A stretch of DNA of 64,000 nucleotides, taken from contig NZ_BOPZ01000013.1 in assembly GCF_018332455.1 (NCBI RefSeq), forward strand, positions 1 through 64,000. Reading direction: 5' to 3'. Positions 42,742-51,191 of this stretch are shown piece by piece. The number at the start of each line of letters is the position of its first letter. The first letter of the stretch is position 1. The notes under the pieces are model-generated. The model made no database searches. It was not told where the DNA came from and was given only the letters and a program-made list of their open reading frames with translations. The position numbers were made by a program, and so were the translations under genes. This stretch comes from Clostridium polyendosporum. Lineage in GTDB: Bacteria > Bacillota > Clostridia > Clostridiales > Clostridiaceae.

Positions 42742-45252
42742 CTACTTCATTTGATACTGTTTTCCAAAAAGCAAATCATATTGTATAAGCTTATAGTCAC
42801 TTATAACTTTTTCATTTAATAAATCTTGACTATTAATATTATTTTGAAGGTATGGATAATCTTTTCTTAATTCATCCAATATATTAAAATAACTTGGATA
42901 ATAGACATTGGAATCCTTTAGTACTTGCAATGCTATTTGAGCTGGTGAAATTGGGGTATCAAGAGATTTTATTTCTTTGTAATTTGACCAGGCAACAAAC
43001 GGAGTTTCATAGTTAGTTATATCCTTACTGATATTATTAATATCCTTAAAATAATCTAACTTATTATACACATCATAAACACCTTCAGGGTATCCTAATC
43101 TTGGCAAATGGTCACCAAAGTAGTAAACGATGGTAGGCGTACCGCTCTTACTTAATGAATCAATAAGTTTTCCAAGTGCCTTATCTGAATCGTAAATTCC
43201 TGAAGCATAATTGCTAAGTATGGAAGTTTCAATATCATTTAACTTATCAGATTTCGCAGTAACTTCTAGGGGATTATAAATATCATAGTAAGGATCGTGA
43301 TTTTGCATAGTAACAGCAAATATAAATTTAGGATTATTATCCTCATTTAAAGTATTAAGAATTTTATCCACAAGCTTATCATCTGAAATATTAAGTCCTT
43401 TGTTATCAGTATTTTTATTGAAGCCTGAAATATCTATAAATTTGTCAAAACCTAAATAATTATATACCTTATTTCTATTATAAAACTCACCGTCATTAGG
43501 ATGTATTGCAATTGTTTTATAGTCATTATTTTTTAGTACAGTAGCTATACTTGGAGTATTTCTTCTTAGATACGCATTATAAGGTATAACACCAGGATTC
43601 GTAAAATATGTTGATAGTCCTGTCAAAGCTTCAAACTCTACATTAGCAGTACCCCCTCCAAATACTGGCGAAACAATTTTTCCTTTTTGGTATTGTTTAA
43701 GATTTTTATTAATATCTTTACTAAAAGAAACATTATCAAATTGAGTTGGATCCCAAAAGCTCTCACTCATTATCATTACTATATTAGGTTTCTTATTAGA
43801 ATTTACGGTAGCTTGAACAGTATTATCACTAGCAAGTGATTCAGCTATTGCACTAATTTTTTCCTCAGAATAATCCTTAGGTTTATCATCGAGGTACATC
43901 TTCAAATCTGTAGCATAAAAGAAATTCTGCATAAAAAACCCATTGGCCAATACCTCATCTTTACCAACATACCATGATTTACCCATGCCCAAATCTGATA
44001 ATAAGTCATCTCTACTTGTTATCATAAAATTTGCTATATTTAAAACCAAAGCAATTGGAAGCAAATATAAAACTGGCTTAGGCTTAAGTGTCCTTACAAC
44101 AGCTTTTCTAAATTTAATTATTATAAATAGAAAAACTACTGCAACAGCAACAGCTATAGTTATAATTTTAGTACTAATGTATCCACCTGAGATTAACAAC
44201 GCATTCTTTATAAGATAAATATCCCATGGATATAATGGTTCATCAAAAAATTTTATTTTAATAAAATTTCCTAAAATCAAAAATGATCCAAGTATAATAA
44301 TTATTAATGTAGATAATCCCATATTAATAATTGAAATTAAAGCCAGATAAACTCCTGATAAAAAAGTAATATTTAATATTGATTTTAAAGATATTATACT
44401 TTTAGCTGTAGTTAAGAGTTGCCCTCTTATTGTATACTCACCTACAAAAACCAGTATAAAAATAACACTGAAAAATATAACAAAATTTAATATGTATTTG
44501 TTTAAAATCTTAATATTTAAATCTTTAAAAGCATATTTATTAGCTTTAAATAAACATGTATATCTATAAATTAAGTAATTTACGCTTAAAGAAAAAGAGA
44601 TATAAAACAAAACGATATATGGTAGAAGTACTAAATTTTCACCTCTCTTAGTATGAAACTTTAAAAAGGATATATTTTCAGTGATTGATAATCCCCTGGA
44701 TTTTAAAATACATACTACCAATGCTAGAAAAGAAATAATCAAAATCGTTAAAATTATTTTAATCTGATTTTTTGGTTTTTGAAGTTTCACATCTCTTATC
44801 ATGTATCCAAATAAGTATATAGGATAAAACACTATAGTAAATATTGGTATATTAATATTTACTATGGAGAAAAAATATATAGCTAAAAAACTAACTACTA
44901 TTGAAGTTAAAAAAACTCGTTTAAATTTAATTATTTTTGGAGTTATATATCTCCAAATAAAAAATGAAATTATAAACATATTGAACGAATAAATATTATC
45001 CCTAAACGTCATTAATAAGAACAATACATTTACTGCTAATAAAGTTAAACCTTTTCTTTTATCTGAATTAAATCTAGTTACCCCTAACGTAAAAATATTA
45101 AAGGAACTAATTAGAGTATTTGCTAAAATTAATTTTGCATTATTGATTTTAACTATATCTATTACTGATGCTACCAAAAACAATAGCATGAAAATAGTAT
45201 TAATCTTTAGTTTATATTGTTGTTTTTTCATTAAGCTATCAACCTCCTTCAC
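42742..45252 (-). CDS. LTA synthase family sulfatase-fold membrane protein
   Basis: The protein has 836 residues. The first ~430 hold about a dozen membrane helices, more than the five of classical LtaS. The extracytoplasmic sulfatase-fold domain (residues ~485-760) has the metal ligand in IVMIMSESFWDPTQ, the nucleophile Thr in NVEFEALTGLST, the HDPY segment, and DH in YYFGDHLPRLG. The family transfers glycerol-phosphate from phosphatidylglycerol to teichoic acids or membrane-derived glycans. The extra helices suggest an MdoB-like or exporter-fused type. Monocistronic. Confidence 0.85.
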   Translation of the reverse strand: MKEVDSLMKKQQYKLKINTIFMLLFLVASVIDIVKINNAKLILANTLISSFNIFTLGVTRFNSDKRKGLTLLAVNVLFLLMTFRDNIYSFNMFIISFFIWRYITPKIIKFKRVFLTSIVVSFLAIYFFSIVNINIPIFTIVFYPIYLFGYMIRDVKLQKPKNQIKIILTILIISFLALVVCILKSRGLSITENISFLKFHTKRGENLVLLPYIVLFYISFSLSVNYLIYRYTCLFKANKYAFKDLNIKILNKYILNFVIFFSVIFILVFVGEYTIRGQLLTTAKSIISLKSILNITFLSGVYLALISIINMGLSTLIIIILGSFLILGNFIKIKFFDEPLYPWDIYLIKNALLISGGYISTKIITIAVAVAVVFLFIIIKFRKAVVRTLKPKPVLYLLPIALVLNIANFMITSRDDLLSDLGMGKSWYVGKDEVLANGFFMQNFFYATDLKMYLDDKPKDYSEEKISAIAESLASDNTVQATVNSNKKPNIVMIMSESFWDPTQFDNVSFSKDINKNLKQYQKGKIVSPVFGGGTANVEFEALTGLSTYFTNPGVIPYNAYLRRNTPSIATVLKNNDYKTIAIHPNDGEFYNRNKVYNYLGFDKFIDISGFNKNTDNKGLNISDDKLVDKILNTLNEDNNPKFIFAVTMQNHDPYYDIYNPLEVTAKSDKLNDIETSILSNYASGIYDSDKALGKLIDSLSKSGTPTIVYYFGDHLPRLGYPEGVYDVYNKLDYFKDINNISKDITNYETPFVAWSNYKEIKSLDTPISPAQIALQVLKDSNVYYPSYFNILDELRKDYPYLQNNINSQDLLNEKVISDYKLIQYDLLFGKQYQMK

Positions 45253-45499
45253 TTTTGTTATAGATTATATTTATAGAAGAAATTCATATATAAATATAAT
45301 TAAAAACTATGAATATTTATCATATTCATCTATAATACACTAACTAACAAAAAAAATCATAGTTATACATTGTCTTTATATATATTAAACTTTATTTGTG
45401 TCAATTCTGTGACAAATTTGTGTAGGTTCTGTAACAAAATTATGTGAATTATTCTAAGTCACCAAATCTTTTACCAAAGGAAGTAATTGTATGAAAAAA

Positions 45500-45524
45500 G
45501 CCCCTGTCATTTAACAGGAGCAAT
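45500..45524 (-). terminator. Terminator of the toxin-antitoxin operon
   Basis: On the minus strand GCTCCTGT / ACAGGGGC is followed by TTTTTT. Confidence 0.85.
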
Positions 45525-45528
45525 TCTA

Positions 45529-46524
45529 TTACATAGAAATTTTATCAAATAAATCTCTGCTGTATTTTTGGATATCTAATAAATTAATCATATTATATCT
45601 TTCCTTAATTTCTGTAAAGTACTGAATTATTAAATCTTTTTCAATAATTTTATTACAAGAGTCAGTATTTGAAAATCCTGCCCTAGTTAAAATCCAAGGT
45701 TTCTCATTATGCGTCATTTGCTCTAGCACTTTACCACTATAACAGCTATAGAATTTAATAACACTCTCAATAACACTCTTTTCTACATCATTTAACTGTA
45801 TAGTATTAACACCAAGTACTTCAGTATCAATAGGTTCATACCCAAACTTTTTATATCTATCATATACTTTTCTATATACAGGACCATGTACCCAAGCTTC
45901 ACAATCTTCTTTAAAAATAAAATTTCCTGTAAAAACATAATAGAAAGATTGAACATAGTATAAAAGTTTTTGCAATGCTAAAGGTGTAACATCTTCACAT
46001 CTAATTAAAAGGTATTTTATTACTGAATCTATTTTGTCGTCTCTATTAATCTCTCCTACAAGATTAATAACTGCTTCTTTACTTTTATTATAAGCTATCA
46101 CTTTAATTTTTTCTTTTCCAGTTTCTAAAATGTCTAGATAGTAATATGGATCTTCATAAACTTTTTTAAGAATATCAGAATACTGTTTTGTTGGCATATC
46201 ACCATCTAAATAACGACTAACCGTATGCTCTCCCCACCCTAACAATAAAGATAATGGTCTTTTTCCAATGCAATAATTATTAATAATACTTTCTATTTCT
46301 TCTACCATTACAATACTATGTCTTCTTCTATATTCATCATATAAAATTTTTAAGTTGTAATCTGATATTTCTGATACAAAAATTTCATTACCACAATTAC
46401 TACAAAAAGCTTCTTTTCCCATGTAGTCTATTTCTTCACCTTTAAGAATAGATTTCTTTGATATTTCATGTACAAGGTATTTATATTCATCCATGCAATG
46501 TTCACAAAATCCTAAATGTTCCAT
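45529..46524 (-). CDS. Panacea (DUF4065/SocA-type) antitoxin with zinc finger and HTH
   Basis: About 331 residues from the ATG at 46524 (AAAGGAG 9 bases upstream). N-terminal MqsA-like zinc finger with CEHC and CSNC pairs (residues ~7-50). A helix-turn-helix of the Xre/MqsA kind follows (residues ~70-120; LSLLLGWGEHTVSRYLDG). The C-terminal Panacea domain covers residues ~165-300 (VTPLALQKLLYYVQSFYYVF, CEAWVHGPVYRKVYDRYK). Panacea domains neutralise many unrelated toxins. The gene lies 18 bases after an MqsR-like toxin gene and the HTH probably binds the palindrome upstream of the operon. Confidence 0.88.
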   Translation of the reverse strand: MEHLGFCEHCMDEYKYLVHEISKKSILKGEEIDYMGKEAFCSNCGNEIFVSEISDYNLKILYDEYRRRHSIVMVEEIESIINNYCIGKRPLSLLLGWGEHTVSRYLDGDMPTKQYSDILKKVYEDPYYYLDILETGKEKIKVIAYNKSKEAVINLVGEINRDDKIDSVIKYLLIRCEDVTPLALQKLLYYVQSFYYVFTGNFIFKEDCEAWVHGPVYRKVYDRYKKFGYEPIDTEVLGVNTIQLNDVEKSVIESVIKFYSCYSGKVLEQMTHNEKPWILTRAGFSNTDSCNKIIEKDLIIQYFTEIKERYNMINLLDIQKYSRDLFDKISM

Positions 46525-46551
46525 ACCTTTCAACTCCTTTCACATTTAAAG

Positions 46552-46962
46552 TTATCTGAATAGATATGTAATAGGCTTGTTTCTCTTATGGAAAGAAACA
46601 GTAAACACAAACTCTCCAGACCTACTCTTGATTATATTAAACTTTAAATATATATCAATTAAACTTTGTATTCCTTCTACATCACATAACTCTCTTTGAA
46701 CGCAAAATACATATAATATTTCATGTTCATACCCTAACTTCATGTTTTGTAACCCATAACAAAAATCTGTATATTTTAAGCTCAGTAAGATTTCCACTCG
46801 TTTCTTTTCAGTTATATTGTAATCGTAAATAAATTGTATATTCTCTTGTCTATTATCATTTAAAGATATAGTATACTTTTTCCTTCTTACACAGCTTTTA
46901 ATGGTCTCTAGCAACTCTTTAATCTGTTCTTCACTGTAATCTTTTAAATAATGTTCCAACAC
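46552..46962 (-). CDS. MqsR-like toxin
   Basis: The 136-residue protein uses a GTG start after AAGGTGG. The middle and end match the pattern I recall for clostridial/Bacillus MqsR-family toxins: VEILLSLKYTDFCYGLQNMK, HEILYVFCVQREL, IDIYLKFNII, and VFTVSFHKRNKPITYLF. MqsR is a ribosome-independent mRNA interferase of the RelE fold cutting at GCU. The N-terminal 45 residues are longer than in E. coli MqsR. Order toxin-then-antitoxin matches MqsRA. The family call rests on pattern memory, so the toxic activity needs proof. Confidence 0.72.
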   Translation of the reverse strand: MLEHYLKDYSEEQIKELLETIKSCVRRKKYTISLNDNRQENIQFIYDYNITEKKRVEILLSLKYTDFCYGLQNMKLGYEHEILYVFCVQRELCDVEGIQSLIDIYLKFNIIKSRSGEFVFTVSFHKRNKPITYLFR

Positions 46963-47002
46963 ATCACCACCTTGCTTTTTAACGACCTAGTAAGATGATA
47001 AA

Positions 47003-47053
47003 ATTGTACTATATCCAATGCTATATGTCAATATTATGCACTAATTAGTGCAT
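47003..47053 (-). promoter_or_regulatory. Toxin-antitoxin promoter with 18-bp palindromic operator
   Basis: On the minus strand TTGACA (47026-47031) and TACAAT (47003-47008) are 17 bases apart. The perfect palindrome ATGCACTAATTAGTGCAT (47036-47053) starts 4 bases upstream of the -35. Autorepression or activation by the antitoxin HTH is the natural explanation. Confidence 0.8.
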
Positions 47054-47199
47054 TTTATTCATATGTTTTAATTTTTGTTAATTCTTTTCTCATCCACCTA
47101 CTTTACTCATATTGCTGTCATATACTAGTCTTAAGTTAACTCATTAAACATATAATTTACAGTACATTATTCAAATATTTGTGTTAGTGGTGAGAATAA

Positions 47200-48084
47200 A
47201 TGAGATTCATAGTTTTAGGTGACTCAAAGGGTAAAAATTATGGTATAAATGAAAAGGTACTAAAGAGAATCATGGAGGAAAGCTGTAAACTAAATCCTAG
47301 TCCTCAGTTTATTGTAATGTGTGGTGATACGGTAGCAGGCAGTATCAAAGAAGAAATATTTACTATTCAGCTGAAAAGACTAAGGATGTTGATTGAAAAA
47401 CATCACCCAGCCAAACCCTTAATTCCAGTGATAGGTAACCATGAAGTTAATATTGAACCAACAGATGACCGATTTGAAAAAATCTTTAGCCAGGTTTACG
47501 ATGATTTACTTATCGATGATTTTCTCATAGGCTACAATAAAACAGTGTATTATATGGATTTTGATGATACCAGAATCATAGTACTTAATGCTTTTCACTA
47601 TGGATCATTACACAGAATTGACAAAGAGCAGCTTAATTGGTTCGAAGAAAAGGCTTCTGAATGTAAGAAAAATAAAATTGTATTTGTTCATTCACCGGCA
47701 TTTCCTACTGGCGCCCATATTGGTCACTGTTTGGATTTATATCCTGAGGATAGAGACGCTTTCTGGAAAGTAGTTGATAAATGTGGTGTGGATATAGTTT
47801 TCTCAGGACATGAGCATAACTATTCCAGAAGAATAATAGACAGTTCATTTAATAAAGAGAAAAGTTACTATAAAAGAAGTGTTTACCAGGTAATCACAGG
47901 TGGTGGTGGTGAGAAGCTTAATCATAAATATAAAAGTAAAGAAGGAGTTATAATAGCTCCTATTGATGTATATCATTTTATAATTGTAGATGTGGAAATA
48001 GATTGTATTAAAGTATCTGCTATCAGTTTAAAAGGCAAAACTTTGGATGAATTCAAAATAGATAAAACTACGGTTCTAAATTAA
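47200..48084 (+). CDS. Calcineurin-like metallophosphoesterase
   Basis: The 294-residue protein has metal-binding motifs in order: VLGDSKG (D), MCGDT, IGNHE, FVHSP and FSGHEHNYSRR, as in purple acid phosphatase-type enzymes. There is no signal peptide, so it is probably cytoplasmic, unlike exported phosphatases of the group. It starts divergently from the toxin-antitoxin operon and is monocistronic. Substrate unknown. Confidence 0.87.
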   Translation: MRFIVLGDSKGKNYGINEKVLKRIMEESCKLNPSPQFIVMCGDTVAGSIKEEIFTIQLKRLRMLIEKHHPAKPLIPVIGNHEVNIEPTDDRFEKIFSQVYDDLLIDDFLIGYNKTVYYMDFDDTRIIVLNAFHYGSLHRIDKEQLNWFEEKASECKKNKIVFVHSPAFPTGAHIGHCLDLYPEDRDAFWKVVDKCGVDIVFSGHEHNYSRRIIDSSFNKEKSYYKRSVYQVITGGGGEKLNHKYKSKEGVIIAPIDVYHFIIVDVEIDCIKVSAISLKGKTLDEFKIDKTTVLN

Positions 48085-48148
48085 TAAGGAGCTTTAGAAG
48101 TGTTATTATCACTTAATTAAGGTTGCATAAGTTCAAGCTTGCTAAGAA

Positions 48149-48202
48149 GGATGGGATGTTCTTACTAGCGAATTATTCATCGCTGTTCTAACAATCCCAT
48201 CC
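48149..48202. terminator. Terminator between convergent genes
   Basis: The outer arms GGATGGGAT / ATCCCATCC enclose GTT/AAC and AGCGA / TCGCT. Confidence 0.75.
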
Positions 48203-48306
48203 TCATCTTCAATGGCCTCTACCTCCTTCCACTGCTTCAGTTTTAATATTAGTTTTATGTAATCATGCTTATGAGAATGTACTGAATATGCTTACGAACT
48301 AAACAA

Positions 48307-48852
48307 TTATTTTACTTCCTTAACACACCAAATATCTTTATATTTTATAATAACCAGAGTATTTTCAGTAGGTTCTGATTGTCCAGCTGAAGTAGTCCAA
48401 AAATACTTAATTTTTATTTCATAAGATAAGTCATTTAACTTTTTCTTAGATACTATTTCATACCTGTCTAACCAGGGGCTCGAAGTACCTATTATCCAAA
48501 AACTTTTCTGAGGATTTCCCCATTCTTCAATAATCTTCTTCTTTAACTCATTGCAAGCAACAGCATAATGAAACACTCCATTTCTTGTTTCCTCAGCTTT
48601 AACCCAAAGTGTTACAACTTGTTCAGGAGTAGTTGCTCCCAGTTGATCTAGTGCTTGTTTAAAGAATTCAACCTGTGCTTTAGTTTGTTGAAAATTTGCT
48701 TCATTTATAACAGGTTGTTTATTTTGGTAACCAAGGACAACATTATTCGTTGAATTCATTCTAAAACTACCGTCATACACAGTATTCAATCTTAATAGTG
48801 TTGTAGTAATAAAAATAACTGGAGCATATCTAAAAGCACTCTTCATCGCCAA
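48307..48852 (-). CDS. Hypothetical secreted or membrane-anchored protein
   Basis: The 181-residue protein has an N-terminal weak signal-anchor (AFRYAPVIFITTTLL). The body has TTPEQVVTLWVKAEETRNGV then WIIGTSSPWLDRYEIVSKKK and VIIKYKDIWCVKEV, a layout like small NTF2-like or DUF4829-type clostridial exported proteins (a helical start then a curved sheet ending in a Trp-containing strand). I do not recognise the family with confidence. It is 40 bases downstream of another orphan membrane ORF. Confidence 0.65.
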   Translation of the reverse strand: MAMKSAFRYAPVIFITTTLLRLNTVYDGSFRMNSTNNVVLGYQNKQPVINEANFQQTKAQVEFFKQALDQLGATTPEQVVTLWVKAEETRNGVFHYAVACNELKKKIIEEWGNPQKSFWIIGTSSPWLDRYEIVSKKKLNDLSYEIKIKYFWTTSAGQSEPTENTLVIIKYKDIWCVKEVK

Positions 48853-48892
48853 CTCACTTCCTTAGTAATGAATATTTACATATTTAGAATAC

Positions 48893-49219
48893 CTAGCTAT
48901 TCATTACTTTATAACTGGAAGTTAATGATACCTTCTTCAAAAATTTTTTATAACCAAAATAGTACCATAATAGACTCCCGCTTAGGGATAATAATAAATA
49001 ATACAGTATAACATTAAATCCATTTAAATCACTCCTAATCCCTAAATCAAATAATACCAGTATATTAAAATTTATTAATTCATTAACCGCCAATATTTCA
49101 ACCAATATTCCTGTAACAATTACGTAAAATAATAGTACTATCATAGTAAAATATTTATTTTCTGCAAATGTTGTTAAGCCTAAAATAAATGTTGAAAAAG
49201 CAGCTGAAGAAATAAACAA
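48893..49219 (-). CDS. Small membrane protein, possibly the C-terminal part of an ABC-2 permease
   Basis: A 108-residue frame from a TTG codon with three hydrophobic helices (ISSAAFSTFILGLTTFAENK; TMIVLLFYVIVTGILVEI; VILYYLLLSLSGSLLWYYFG). The frame stays open upstream for ~35 more codons, up to the promoter of the divergent gene, without an ATG or ribosome-binding site. The look is that of the end of an ABC-2 or CPBP-like permease whose N-terminal part is lost. It may be a pseudogene. Confidence 0.45.
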   Translation of the reverse strand: MFISSAAFSTFILGLTTFAENKYFTMIVLLFYVIVTGILVEILAVNELINFNILVLFDLGIRSDLNGFNVILYYLLLSLSGSLLWYYFGYKKFLKKVSLTSSYKVMNS

Positions 49220-49294
49220 GCCTATTTTTTTAGTATAATAGAATATAAGACAGTAAACAAAGTTTGAATTTTTTTTAAAAGAGGGGGATTTTAA

Positions 49295-50977
49295 GTGTTT
49301 TACGTATTATTAATTATGGTTTTAGTTGTATTTGGGTGTGCGGAATACATATTCCTAATGCCTTTAAACCTAAGCTATTCTGGAACGTGGATCTTTGCGA
49401 TTTTAGTTACCGGAGTGCTAGGAGGATTAGCTTTTCTTAAGATGTATGAAGATGAGAAATATATTTCCAGTAAAGCAAGAGTCTTGCCTTTAGCTCCTGC
49501 TATTGTAATGATTGTAGGTTTTATTGTAATGCTAGTAGTGTCTCTTCCCATATTCAGAAGTGATGATTACAGACGTTTAATTGGAAGTGTACAAGAAAAA
49601 ACCTTTACTAGTGAGATACAGGTAGTGGATTTAACTCAGTTGCCTGTGGTTAAGGAAAATTATGCTAAATCCCTTGCAGAAAAGAAGCTTGGTAATTTAG
49701 GAAGTAAAGTAAAGATTGGCGAACCAACGTTACAAAATAACAATGGAGAATTAAGATATGTTTTTCCATTGCTACACAGAAGTTTTTTTAAATGGGCATC
49801 AAGTCCTCAAGGAACGCCAGGGTATATAGTAGTAAGCGCTACTAATGATAAGGATGTTAAATTAGTGGATGAGATAAACGGACAAAAGATTTTCATAAAA
49901 TACCAAACAGAAGCTTTTTTTGGAGATGATGTTCGGAGAAGACTTTTCTTTTCAGGTACTGGTTTAGCTACTAAGGGGTTAACAGATTTTACTTTTGAAA
50001 TTGACAATACTGGTAAACCATACTGGACAACTACAGTATATGAGCATACTATAGGGTTAAGTGGTTCAAAAGCAGTTGGAACAGCTATTATGGATACTCA
50101 AACAGGAGAGGTTAAGGTATATACTGTTGAAAACACTCCTGATTGGGTTTCTAGAATTCAACCGCAAGATATAGTTGAAAATCAAGTTAACAGTTGGGGA
50201 AAGTATGTCCATGGCTGGTGGAATTCATTCTTTTCAGAGAATGATGTTCTGAAAACTACAGAAGGATACGGGATAGTATTCAATAATGGAAGGACGTATT
50301 TTTATACTGGTATTACAGGTTCAGGTAGAGACGAATCTACTACGGGATTTATGCTGGTAGATACCAAAACAGGCCAAGCAACCTATTTTAAAATGAGTGG
50401 TGGAACAGAAATCGCTGCTGAAAAATCAGCAGAATCTGAGATTAAGAACATGGGTTATAAGGCTGCATTTCCTACTTTAATTAATGTTGAGAATATTCCC
50501 ACTTACTTTATCACATTGCACGATAATGAGGGTTTGGCTAAAAGATTTGCATTGGTTTCGGTATCGAATGTTGGTATCGTAGGGGTAGGACGAGATGTAA
50601 ATGAGGCTAAGGCAAGTTACTTAAAAAGTCTCAATACTAAAGGTGGTGTTCTTGGAGGCGCTGGAGAGGAAAAGACATTGGAAGCAGTAGTAATAAGAAT
50701 TGGTGAATATCAATCTGAGGCTAGCTCATACTACGCTATAATCCTACAGGGTAACGAAAATAAACTATTTAATCCACCTATAAGTCTTTCCCCTGAGTTA
50801 CCTATAACAAAGGAAGGGGATACTGTTAGGATTACATTTGTAGATACGGGATATGGCTCTATAAATGTAAAGAGTTTTGATAATTTAGTCTTTAATCAAG
50901 ATTTAGCTAAAGTAGAACAGTCTGTTAAGATGAATCAGCAAAAGGTTGAAGGTGAAGAGAAGAAAGAAAATGAATAA
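49295..50977 (+). CDS. Uncharacterised bitopic membrane protein with large extracytoplasmic domain
   Basis: The 560-residue protein starts with GTG after AGAGGGGG. Three hydrophobic N-terminal helices (FYVLLIMVLVVFGCAEYIFL; WIFAILVTGVLGGLAFL; PAIVMIVGFIVMLVVSLPIF) precede ~460 hydrophilic residues. The outside part seems to hold two similar beta-rich blocks, each with a D-x-x-T-G-x pattern (DTQTGEVKVYTVEN, DTKTGQATYFKMSG), reminiscent of PepSY folds. The first is followed by WVSRIQPQDIVENQVNSWG and the second by AAEKSAESEIKNMGYKAAFP. It ends in a Glu/Lys-rich tail. I recall similar hypothetical proteins in Firmicutes but no function. Confidence 0.7.
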   Translation: MFYVLLIMVLVVFGCAEYIFLMPLNLSYSGTWIFAILVTGVLGGLAFLKMYEDEKYISSKARVLPLAPAIVMIVGFIVMLVVSLPIFRSDDYRRLIGSVQEKTFTSEIQVVDLTQLPVVKENYAKSLAEKKLGNLGSKVKIGEPTLQNNNGELRYVFPLLHRSFFKWASSPQGTPGYIVVSATNDKDVKLVDEINGQKIFIKYQTEAFFGDDVRRRLFFSGTGLATKGLTDFTFEIDNTGKPYWTTTVYEHTIGLSGSKAVGTAIMDTQTGEVKVYTVENTPDWVSRIQPQDIVENQVNSWGKYVHGWWNSFFSENDVLKTTEGYGIVFNNGRTYFYTGITGSGRDESTTGFMLVDTKTGQATYFKMSGGTEIAAEKSAESEIKNMGYKAAFPTLINVENIPTYFITLHDNEGLAKRFALVSVSNVGIVGVGRDVNEAKASYLKSLNTKGGVLGGAGEEKTLEAVVIRIGEYQSEASSYYAIILQGNENKLFNPPISLSPELPITKEGDTVRITFVDTGYGSINVKSFDNLVFNQDLAKVEQSVKMNQQKVEGEEKKENE

Positions 50978-51094
50978 AATTCTTTAAATGTTTTTAAATG
51001 AGAAGCTTAAAAATTTAAGCAAAGAAAACAAAAAAAGAGCTTATGAAAATTTTAGATAAAGTCTCTGTTCTAAAAAACTGTGTTATTGGGATTA

Positions 51095-51132
51095 ATAAAT
51101 TAAGGACAACCTAGCTGGTTGTCCTTAATTTA
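51095..51132. terminator. Bidirectional terminator
   Basis: ATAAATTAAGGACAAC pairs with GTTGTCCTTAATTTAT between the convergent 560-residue gene and the PTS gene. Confidence 0.9.
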
Positions 51133-51191
51133 TATTCATTTACGAGTAACTTATTTAAGATAGATACTACAGTGAAGTATATAATCTATAA

